6,708 nt of DNA from JACDAE01 sp034438015 (lineage in GTDB: Bacteria > Chloroflexota > Ktedonobacteria > Ktedonobacterales > Ktedonobacteraceae): assembly GCA_034438015.1 (NCBI GenBank), contig DAOTTD010000033.1, forward strand, positions 1 to 6,708, in the 5' to 3' direction. Under the pieces are notes generated by a model. It saw only the letters and a program-made list of their open reading frames with translations. It did not search any database and was not told the DNA's origin. Shown here piece by piece: positions 1-5,218 of the stretch. Each line of letters begins with the position of its first letter. Within the stretch, counting starts at the first letter, position 1. The position numbers and the translations under genes are program-made.

Positions 1-1
1 C

Positions 2-592
2 GATGCGTATTGCTACGTCCCAATCAATCCCAGGAACGAGCATCGATTGGACGGAGAGATAGAGGAGCTCTGGCGTTCTGGCTATATTGTCAATACCAGG
101 ATAGGAAGTATTGCTGGAGGAACGTATAAGTGCAATTTCGATGTTGAGATCGCTATGGATATGTTAAAGGTCGTCTACCAGGTGAGGCCCGACATCGTTG
201 TGCTGGCATCCGCCGACGCGGATTTTGTCCCACTCATCCAGGAAGTCAGAAAATCCGGTGTGCGTGTCGAGGTAGCCGCTTTTGCAGAGACAGCCGGGCC
301 AGATATTCTGCTCAAATGCTCGGGCTTTATCGATCTGGCTGTGTACTATGAGAACTATCTCGCCGCTCCAAATGGGAAGCAGGATGAGGAGAACAGAGCA
401 GAACAGTACAAAGACCTTATCCAATCCCAAAAGAGTGAGCAGGATGAGGAGAGCATAGCAGAACAAGTTGAAGATCTGCTCCAGACACGCGAGAGCGATC
501 TGGATGAGGATGATGAGAAATTACCTATCGAGCAGGTGAACAATGAGGCAAGCGTTCTTGCATCTGATATCACAGAGGAACTGGGATTGTGA
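2..592 (+). CDS. NYN/PIN-like nuclease domain protein, 5'-partial, with acidic repeat tail
   Basis: The frame is open from the window edge, so the N-terminus is missing; 196 residues are visible. Counting from position 2, the central part has NYN (LabA/Vpa0323-like, PIN-fold) features: an acidic stretch FDVEIAMD (Asp47, Asp53), a hydrophobic strand ending in SADADF (Asp72, Asp74; compare the usual SGDxDF), then a GVRVEVAAF strand and the LLKCSGFIDL end of the fold. The family's first catalytic Asp, near the N-terminus, lies outside the window. NYN proteins are thought to be metal-dependent RNases; that role is inferred from family, not shown. After about residue 122 the protein becomes a low-complexity, very acidic, Glu/Gln-rich tail built of 20-residue repeats, probably helical or coiled coil. 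The next gene starts 34 nt downstream with its own ribosome site, so an operon is likely. A TTG at 47 is the first start-like codon but is within the domain, so it is not a credible start. Confidence 0.82.
   Translation, partial: DAYCYVPINPRNEHRLDGEIEELWRSGYIVNTRIGSIAGGTYKCNFDVEIAMDMLKVVYQVRPDIVVLASADADFVPLIQEVRKSGVRVEVAAFAETAGPDILLKCSGFIDLAVYYENYLAAPNGKQDEENRAEQYKDLIQSQKSEQDEESIAEQVEDLLQTRESDLDEDDEKLPIEQVNNEASVLASDITEELGL
379..558 (+). repeat. In-frame 60-bp tandem repeat, about three units
   Basis: The decamer aggatgagga occurs at 381 and 441, and tggatgagga at 501, exactly 60 bp apart. The first two units (379-438 and 439-498) also share the following GAG-AGC/AAC-AGAGCAGAACA-like stretch; the third (from 499) is degenerate. 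Because 60 is divisible by three, each unit encodes 20 residues, giving DEENRAEQYKDLIQ, DEESIAEQVEDLLQ and a decayed DEDDEKLPIEQV copy. It forms the acidic tail of the NYN protein. Confidence 0.85.
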
Positions 593-611
593 CCTATGCT
601 CAACGAGCGAG

Positions 612-617
612 AAGGAG
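612..617 (+). promoter_or_regulatory. Shine-Dalgarno of the Ubl-E2 gene
   Basis: AAGGAG lies 9 nt upstream of the ATG at 627. It decides the start: the open frame extends back to 543, but that part overlaps the NYN gene and has no ribosome site. Confidence 0.8.
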
Positions 618-626
618 ATTATATCG

Positions 627-1310
627 ATGGCAATTGTTAACGGCAGACGCATTCAAGTTCCACCCGCTGGCATTACGGGTCAGAATCTGATTCAGCAGAT
701 GAATCCTGGTCCAGGGCGGCGACCAGTCATTCAACAGGGGCTGGCTTTCAGATCTGTTCAGCCAGGCCATACCTACAAGCCGGAGGAATTGTTTGATAGT
801 CACGGCAATCCGGTCAAGATCACCACAATTCCCGATAGGACGAAGGGGATGGTCACGTATGGGGGAGATCGCACTTTTCTCTCAAAACAGATCATCACTG
901 AGCAGGTCTACGATATCGCCGAGAAGTTGTTTAAGAAAGGCGTGTCGTTCGACGAAGAACACGCTGATTGGATGATTGCCAATCAATATGTCTTGCCTCC
1001 CATCTGGCATAGCATTGCCAGAACAACCGATCTGTTGATTATCTTTCCCACGGAGTATCCGGAGTTGCCACCGGTCGGCTTCTACCTCAAGGAAGATATT
1101 CCACTCTCCGTCAATGGACACCTGTATCAGACTGCCTATCATGACGCGTGCAGTGACCCGTTAACGCAGGGATGGAAGTGGTATTGCGTCTATATTCACG
1201 CCGGAAGCTGGCAACCCGCTCCGCTACAGCGTCCTGGCGATTGGAGGAAAGGCGATAACCTCTGGACGTACTTCACGCTGATCAGCGAGGTGTTGTCGGG
1301 AACAGATTGA
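627..1310 (+). CDS. Ubiquitin-like domain fused to prokaryotic E2 (UBC-like) protein
   Basis: The protein has 227 residues from the ATG at 627. Residues ~84-223 look like a bacterial E2: an N-terminal helix (residues ~85-103), the central strand DLLIIF then PTEYPELPP (residues 141-149, matching the E2 'FP-x-x-YP-x-x-PP' signature), GFYLKEDI, then GHLYQTAYHDA, and WKWYC around Cys187, the best active-site candidate. The C-terminal helix is DNLWTYFTLISEVL. As in other prokaryotic E2s there is no HPN motif; His165 and His172 may stand in. Cys175 is the only other cysteine. Residues 1-~74 resemble a beta-grasp Ubl of the bacterial multi-ubiquitin type: VNGRRIQV strand, an ITGQNLIQQM helix, and a closing NPVKITTIPD strand. 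A Gly-Gly (79-80) sits at the junction. Family role: it takes an activated Ubl from an E1 and passes it to a target. The E1 partner is the next gene. The E2 call is firmer than the Ubl call, which rests on pattern only. Confidence 0.75.
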   Translation: MAIVNGRRIQVPPAGITGQNLIQQMNPGPGRRPVIQQGLAFRSVQPGHTYKPEELFDSHGNPVKITTIPDRTKGMVTYGGDRTFLSKQIITEQVYDIAEKLFKKGVSFDEEHADWMIANQYVLPPIWHSIARTTDLLIIFPTEYPELPPVGFYLKEDIPLSVNGHLYQTAYHDACSDPLTQGWKWYCVYIHAGSWQPAPLQRPGDWRKGDNLWTYFTLISEVLSGTD

Positions 1311-1351
1311 TTGAGCCCCATTGGCGTCAAGAGAAGGCAACCACCGCTTGA

Positions 1352-1376
1352 GTAGGGATGGGGCTTGCCCCCATCC
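1352..1376. repeat. Short hairpin repeat beginning GTAGGG
   Basis: GGATGGGG (1356-1363) and CCCCATCC (1369-1376) form a perfect 8-bp stem with a 5-nt loop, 46 nt after the Ubl-E2 stop codon. No T-run follows directly, so it is not a classic intrinsic terminator, but it could slow transcription or protect the 3' end of the upstream message. Confidence 0.6.
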
Positions 1377-1437
1377 GGCTCGGGGAGCACGATCAGGCTA
1401 GAGGGCAGCGGCCTCGGGGAGCCGGATGTTTTCTCTC
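1373..1437 (+). terminator. Possible terminator-like inverted repeat
   Basis: ATCCGGCTC (1373-1381) and GAGCCGGAT (1419-1427) are a perfect 9-bp inverted repeat with a 37-nt loop, followed by GTTTTCTCTC. The T-rich tail suggests a terminator, but the loop is long and the stem competes with the hairpin at 1356-1376 for the bases ATCC (1373-1376). The loop also carries a second copy of CTCGGGGAGC (1379-1388 and 1413-1422). Termination is inferred and weak. Confidence 0.3.
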
Positions 1438-1465
1438 ACCGACATTTTTCAGGGAAGAGATTTTT

Positions 1466-1588
1466 GGGGTAGGGACCAGCCTCGGCGCGTCCGGATTTAT
1501 CGTTTTCCTCCTCGCTGAAGATGAGAAAACGTGCGTAGCGGGTAGGAAATGATAAATCGCGGACGCGCTGGAAGCTGGTCCCTACCCC
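1466..1588. repeat. 123-bp MITE-like imperfect palindrome
   Basis: The left arm starts GGGGTAGGGACCAGC (1466-1480) and the right arm ends with its exact complement GCTGGTCCCTACCCC (1574-1588). Matching continues inward with few mismatches through GCGCGTCCG and GATTTATC, giving arms of about 40 bp. A nested stem CGTTTTC (1501-1507) with GAAAACG (about 1525-1531) lies in the centre. It encodes nothing convincing and shows no clear target-site duplication. It fits a small non-autonomous mobile element or dispersed palindromic repeat. Its right end is 37 nt from the start codon of the JAB-E1 gene, so in RNA it would form a long hairpin just ahead of that ribosome site. Together with the two structures before it, it fills most of the 315-nt gap between 1311 and 1625; I see no gene there. 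Confidence 0.7.
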
Positions 1589-1612
1589 GACCAGAAAATT
1601 GTTCAGCCAACG

Positions 1613-1618
1613 AAAGGA
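1613..1618 (+). promoter_or_regulatory. Shine-Dalgarno of the JAB-E1 gene
   Basis: AAAGGA lies 7 nt before the GTG at 1626. The alternative upstream TTG at 1599 precedes this site, so the GTG is the better start. Confidence 0.7.
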
Positions 1619-1625
1619 ACTACCA

Positions 1626-3011
1626 GTGAGCACACAGGTGCGCTATCTTATCAAATTTCAACATGGTGATCTTGCCCGCCTGAGAGCAAGGCTGCTCGCA
1701 GACCTGTCAAGAGAACATTTTGCCATTCTGCTTGGAAAGACACAGAAGATCAATGGCTACACCATTATCACGGTCATTGATCTCCTTTTCCTGGCGCAAT
1801 CAGACTACAACCAGCAGAGTGTGGCCTCGCTACGGATCAAAAAAGATTTCATCCACAGGGCATTGGTTGAACTGACCAACAGGTACGACGTCGATACCAT
1901 GATCGATGTCCATACTCATCCGTTTACTCAGGGAAGCGTCTCGTTCTCGGCAACCGATGATGGAGACGAACAAACGTTCTTTCAGTTTTTAAAAGAAAAG
2001 TTTGCAGGTATTCACTATGCCAGCATTGTTTTCTCGCAAAGCAAATATTCAGCACGCGTCTGGACATTGAGCAGCGGCTCTCTTTATGCAAGAAAGGCGT
2101 TGCTCAAAACGCAAACGAGCCGGGAGAACATCGCCAGCGCTAACTTTCGCGAAGACACGGACTATGAAAAAACGGTGGTGACAGGAGAAGAGGGGTTTTT
2201 CCATCGGAGCGCATTAGTGCTTGGACTGGATGTGATGCGAACGCTTATGCATCACCAGGTTATCTCCATCGTTGGTGTCGGCGGCCTGGGATCAATCATC
2301 GCAGAGCATCTCATCCATATGGGATTTCACGAGATCAACCTGATCGATCCTGATATACTGGAAGTCTCGAATCTGAACCGTGTGGTGGGAGCATACTACA
2401 AGGATGCGCAGCAGCAGCGCTCGAAAGTTGAGGTGGTCAAGAGACATCTCACCAATATCAATCCCAACGCCAGCGTTGAGGCGTACAAAAAGGACGTTCA
2501 CGACGAGGAGATGGAAAGCGTTCTGGCGCTCTCCGATTGGATGATTGTAGCCACCGATAATCACTCCAGCAGGCTCAAAGCCCAACAGCTCTCGGTCCAG
2601 TATTTTGTGCCACTCCTCTCTGTCGGAGTCAATATCACCGTGAAAGGGAGCAAAATTGAGGACATGAGTGGAGAAGTGATTACGGCCAGAGTGGGAGACT
2701 ACCTGTGTTTGAGTTGCCTCAATCGCATCAATCCGACGAAGGTAGCCAGTGAGAGGCATCCCGATCAGACGATTCGAGAAGCGCTGGTAAAGAGGGGATA
2801 TGTAACGGGTCAGGATATCAAGGAGCCTGCCGTGAAAACGCTGAACACGTTCGTGGCGACGATGGCGGTCGAGGTGTTGATCAATCAGTATACCGAGGCG
2901 AGAAGGCACGTGCCTGTCCTGGTCTATGAAAACAACGGCTCGATGAGTCTGTACGAGGATCGAGAGAGTGTGCGGCAAAGGAACAAGCGCTGCTCTCTCT
3001 GTAACATCTGA
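1626..3011 (+). CDS. JAMM/JAB isopeptidase - ThiF/E1 activating enzyme fusion
   Basis: The protein has 461 residues from the GTG at 1626. Residues ~15-150 form a JAMM metalloprotease: Glu30 in a REHFAILLG strand, His96 and His98 in DVHTHPF, then Ser108 and Asp111 in SATDD, giving the full zinc set. Residues ~195-461 form a ThiF/E1 Rossmann domain: GVGGLG (217-222) for nucleotide binding, LIDPDILEVSNLNR with Asp241, Asn251 and Arg252, Lys267, and VATDN with Asp311 for Mg-ATP. C361-x2-C364 and C456-x2-C459 form the usual E1 zinc site. These four are the only cysteines, so no separate thioester cysteine exists. Family role: the E1 half adenylates the C-terminus of a Ubl, and the JAB half trims precursors or removes the modifier from targets. 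JAB-E1 fusions occur beside E2 genes in bacterial ubiquitin-like systems, as here. A relation to anti-phage Bil or CBASS type II systems is by analogy; no cGAS-like gene is in the window. Confidence 0.92.
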   Translation: MSTQVRYLIKFQHGDLARLRARLLADLSREHFAILLGKTQKINGYTIITVIDLLFLAQSDYNQQSVASLRIKKDFIHRALVELTNRYDVDTMIDVHTHPFTQGSVSFSATDDGDEQTFFQFLKEKFAGIHYASIVFSQSKYSARVWTLSSGSLYARKALLKTQTSRENIASANFREDTDYEKTVVTGEEGFFHRSALVLGLDVMRTLMHHQVISIVGVGGLGSIIAEHLIHMGFHEINLIDPDILEVSNLNRVVGAYYKDAQQQRSKVEVVKRHLTNINPNASVEAYKKDVHDEEMESVLALSDWMIVATDNHSSRLKAQQLSVQYFVPLLSVGVNITVKGSKIEDMSGEVITARVGDYLCLSCLNRINPTKVASERHPDQTIREALVKRGYVTGQDIKEPAVKTLNTFVATMAVEVLINQYTEARRHVPVLVYENNGSMSLYEDRESVRQRNKRCSLCNI

Positions 3012-3049
3012 TCTCTGCCTGTCCCTTCGCCAAAGCATCCAATAGATCG

Positions 3050-4501
3050 ATGAAAGTGAGTCAGACACGTCAGATGAAGGAGAAGAAAGCGCTCGCACCA
3101 CAGCGTTCGCGCCAGACACCCAGGCCTGCGAACCAGGCCTGGGGTAGCATCCAGTGGCGCACGTTGGAGCAATACGTGTTATACATCCAGACAGATATCT
3201 ATCGAGCCAGTCAGAGCGGTGACAGGCGAGCGGTTCATGCCTTGCAACAGCAGTTGATCGCATCGGAACCCGCCCGACTGCTGGCAGTTCGCCGGGCTAC
3301 CGAGGAGAATGACGGCAAGGACACCGCTGGCATTGATGGCGTCAAGTCCCTCAACCCCAAAGAACGTCTCGCGATGGTAGAAACCATCCATCCTGCGTAT
3401 TGGGGCCAGCAGCCCCCCAGGCCGGGGCGGCGGGTGTGGATTCCTAAATCTGGAACAGTAGAACGGCGTCCGCTCGCCATCCTGCCGATGATCGACCGTT
3501 GTAAGCAGGCGCTGGTGAAGCTGGCACTCGAACCGGAATGGGAGGCGAAATTCGAACTCCATAGCTACGGCTTTCGTCCTGATCGGAGCGCGCAGGATGC
3601 GATCAGGGCTATTCTACGCGCGCTCAAGCAGCGGTCCAGTTTTGTCTTCGACGCGGATATTGAGGCGGCCTTCGATTCCGTCAATCAGGCAGCATTGCTT
3701 GAGAAGCTCTCGACCTATCCCGCGCTCAGACAGACCATTCACGCGTGGCTCAAGGCAGGCGTGGTGGATGGAGGCACCTATATGCCAGGGAATACCGGCA
3801 TCAGTCAGGGAGGCGCGCTCTCGCCACTGCTCATGAACGTCGCGTTACATGGGATGGAAGCGGTGGTCAGAGGCGACAACGCCGCAGATTACGCCATGCC
3901 GCTCGTAGTGCGCTATGCCGACGATTTCGTGGTGTTGCACTCTACCCTTTCCGAACTGCAACAGACCGCAAGACGGCTCAGGCAGTGGTTAGCCAGAATA
4001 GGATTACAGCTCAATGCACATAAGACACGTATCACTCACACGCTGACCCCGTTCCAGGGGCAGGCTGGCTTTGATTTCCTGGGCTTCACGCTTCGCCAAT
4101 ACCCAATCGAGAAAATAGCTGGGAAATCGCCAGGGTTTCAGACGATTCTCACTCCCAGTGAAGAGGCCAGTAAACGCCATCTCGCGGTCATCAGCCAGCG
4201 GTTGCTCAAGCTTCAATCGGCACCACAGGCGCAGGTGATTCGCGAACTCAACCCGATCATCGGGGGATGGGCCGCGTACTACAACGGCATCGTCTCGGCA
4301 GAAGCGATGAGCCGATACGATGAACAGCTAGAGCACCTGCTCATGAGTTGGGCCAGCAAACGCCATCCCAACAAAGCGCGAGACTGGCTGCTCAATCGTT
4401 ACTGGCAACACGTGGGGAAGCGAGAGTGGATCTTTACGGCTCCCGAAGGGGCACAACTACGTCCATACCGACGATCAAACGGCCAGGACAGAGCAAGATG
4501 A
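3050..4501 (+). CDS. Free-standing group II intron-like reverse transcriptase, CRISPR-associated
   Basis: The protein has 483 residues. After a basic N-terminal ~25 residues comes an RVT-N-like helical region (31-~90), then the palm and fingers: WIPKSG and RPLAILPMIDR, SYGFRPDRSAQDAI (172-185), motif A FDADIEAAFD with Asp203, GISQGGALSPLL (250-261), and YADD (289-292). GFDFLGF follows, then a group II maturase (GIIM) thumb with ELNPIIGGWAAYYN (399-412). The protein ends without an HNH domain. There is no space for intron domain V: the stop codon runs into the cas4 ribosome site, and 38 nt separate the start from the upstream gene. It is neither fused to Cas1 nor joined to a Cas6 domain. Family knowledge: RTs next to cas1 can make cDNA so that spacers come from RNA. 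The start is uncertain, since neither the ATG at 3050 nor that at 3074 has a clear ribosome site. Confidence 0.93.
   Translation: MKVSQTRQMKEKKALAPQRSRQTPRPANQAWGSIQWRTLEQYVLYIQTDIYRASQSGDRRAVHALQQQLIASEPARLLAVRRATEENDGKDTAGIDGVKSLNPKERLAMVETIHPAYWGQQPPRPGRRVWIPKSGTVERRPLAILPMIDRCKQALVKLALEPEWEAKFELHSYGFRPDRSAQDAIRAILRALKQRSSFVFDADIEAAFDSVNQAALLEKLSTYPALRQTIHAWLKAGVVDGGTYMPGNTGISQGGALSPLLMNVALHGMEAVVRGDNAADYAMPLVVRYADDFVVLHSTLSELQQTARRLRQWLARIGLQLNAHKTRITHTLTPFQGQAGFDFLGFTLRQYPIEKIAGKSPGFQTILTPSEEASKRHLAVISQRLLKLQSAPQAQVIRELNPIIGGWAAYYNGIVSAEAMSRYDEQLEHLLMSWASKRHPNKARDWLLNRYWQHVGKREWIFTAPEGAQLRPYRRSNGQDRAR
3119..3143 (+). other. Perfect 9-bp hairpin inside the 5' end of the RT gene
   Basis: CCCAGGCCT (3119-3127) and AGGCCTGGG (3135-3143) are exact complements around a 7-nt loop. 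The stem is G+C-rich and lies about 70 nt after the proposed RT start, in codons for the linker before the RVT-N region. It may be chance or may affect translation of the RT; there is no following T-run. Confidence 0.5.
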
Positions 4502-4502
4502 A

Positions 4503-4508
4503 AGGAGG
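4503..4508 (+). promoter_or_regulatory. Strong Shine-Dalgarno of cas4
   Basis: AGGAGG begins 2 nt after the RT stop codon. It is 6 nt before the ATG at 4515 but only 3 nt before the ATG at 4512, so 4515 is preferred. Its contact with the RT stop points to translational coupling. Confidence 0.75.
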
Positions 4509-4514
4509 TGGATG

Positions 4515-5132
4515 ATGTTTGACGAAACGGCGCTGGAGGTGCTCCCCATCTCCTCGCTCAACGCGCTGGAGTATTGTCCGCGCAAGTTCTACTACCAGTT
4601 CGTGCAGGGGGAGACGCTGGTCAACGAATTCGTGCTGGAAGGAACGCTCGCCCACCAGCGCGTCCACCAGGCCGGGACTCACACGGCGGCAGAAGGGGAG
4701 ATGGAGACCACGCGTCTGTACCTCTATAGTGAAGCATTACACCTTTCCGGCTTTGCCGATGTCGTAGAGGAGCGGTCAGGGGTGCTTGTTCCGGTAGAAT
4801 ACAAGCGTGGGCAACAGGGTCAGTGGCTCAACGATCATATTCAGCTCTGCGCCCAGGCGCTGTGCCTGGAAGAGCGGCAGCCGGGCAAAGCGTCCATTGC
4901 TCACGGCTACATCTACTACGTTAGATCGCGGCGACGGGTCAAGGTACCATTCACGCCGCAGTTGCGAGCCAGGACGAAAGCCGCCATCGTCCAGGCATTC
5001 CAGGTCGCGGCCCGCCAGACGCCACCGCCACCCCTCTCCGGCGAACTCGCCGCTCGCTGTCCCAATTGTAGCCTGCTGCCGCTCTGCCTGCCGGAAGAAG
5101 TACGGCAGTTGCGCGCGCAGAAAAAGAAGTAA
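4515..5132 (+). CDS. cas4: Cas4 family exonuclease (CRISPR adaptation)
   Basis: The protein has 205 residues, a normal size for Cas4. Counting from 4515, it has the PD-(D/E)xK nuclease and iron-sulfur pattern: Cys21 in EYCPRKFYY, His47 in LAHQRVH, Asp82 in SGFADVV, Glu95 and Lys97 in PVEYKRG, Gln110 in HIQLCAQAL, and a C-terminal cluster Cys182, Cys185 and Cys191 that with Cys21 would bind a 4Fe-4S centre. Cas4 trims prespacer ends and helps select PAM-flanked, correctly oriented spacers for Cas1-Cas2. It starts 13 nt after the RT gene and lies just before cas1, in the usual cas4-cas1-cas2 order. The last eight codons (LRAQKKK, stop) were duplicated in part into the gap before cas1. The start could be one codon earlier, at 4512. 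Confidence 0.93.
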   Translation: MFDETALEVLPISSLNALEYCPRKFYYQFVQGETLVNEFVLEGTLAHQRVHQAGTHTAAEGEMETTRLYLYSEALHLSGFADVVEERSGVLVPVEYKRGQQGQWLNDHIQLCAQALCLEERQPGKASIAHGYIYYVRSRRRVKVPFTPQLRARTKAAIVQAFQVAARQTPPPPLSGELAARCPNCSLLPLCLPEEVRQLRAQKKK

Positions 5133-5148
5133 AAAGGAGTGTGCTGAG

Positions 5149-5177
5149 GTAGGGGCGCGGTTCACAAGCCCGCCTCC
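5149..5177. repeat. Small palindromic repeat beginning GTAGGG, between cas4 and cas1
   Basis: GTAGGGGCG leads into a hairpin: GGGGCG (5152-5157) pairs with CGCCTC (5171-5176) with one G-T pair, and GG (5159-5160) with CC (5169-5170). It lies exactly between the two duplicated segments, as expected if a small palindromic element was involved in the duplication. The class is inferred from shape and the shared GTAGGG word. Confidence 0.45.
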
Positions 5178-5205
5178 AGGTTGCGCTCACAGAAAAACAA
5201 GTAAA

Positions 5206-5211
5206 AAGGAG
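5206..5211 (+). promoter_or_regulatory. Shine-Dalgarno of cas1
   Basis: AAGGAG is 7 nt before the GTG at 5219 but only 1 nt before the ATG at 5213. Spacing makes GTG the likely start, giving MPTLYLTE, the usual way such Cas1 proteins begin. Confidence 0.7.
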
Positions 5212-5218
5212 TATGTTC

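Larger units (their letters stand above)
5109..5215. repeat. 72-bp-spaced duplication of the cas4 end and cas1 ribosome site
   Basis: Bases 5109-5143 and 5181-5215 match at 31 of 35 positions. The first copy is the 3' end of cas4 with its stop codon and a Shine-Dalgarno; the second is the region just before cas1. The 72-bp shift keeps frame: the second copy would read LRSQKNK-stop, against LRAQKKK-stop in cas4. The first copy has AAGGAG (5134-5139) followed by a GTG at 5141 that stops after three codons, so it looks like a dead former cas1 start. Confidence 0.8.

Noticed and set aside
543..626. 28-codon upstream extension of the Ubl-E2 frame
   Set aside because: It overlaps the NYN gene, has no ribosome site, and its sequence does not look like part of a Ubl; the ATG at 627 has AAGGAG at good spacing.
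1358..1552. Possible small gene of 64 codons in the E2/JAB-E1 gap
   Set aside because: It runs through three palindromic structures and into half of the 123-bp palindrome; there is no ribosome site or recognisable protein pattern.
1626..3011. CBASS type II locus (Cap2/Cap3-like proteins)
   Set aside because: CBASS type II has an E1-E2 fusion and a separate JAB with a cGAS-like synthase and effector; here JAB is fused to E1, E2 is separate, and no synthase is seen.
2292..3263. Long antisense open frame of 323 codons over the E1 end and RT start
   Set aside because: It lies opposite two genes with clear domain motifs and shows no recognisable domain; its composition looks like that of a shadow frame.
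3597..4023. Overlapping + strand open frames of 79 and 92 codons inside the RT gene
   Set aside because: They are Arg/Ser-rich shadow frames across the RT catalytic core with no supporting motifs.
3050..4501. Mobile group II intron with its encoded protein
   Set aside because: No domain V-like hairpin can fit: the RT stop is directly followed by the cas4 ribosome site, and only 38 nt lie upstream. The HNH domain is also absent.
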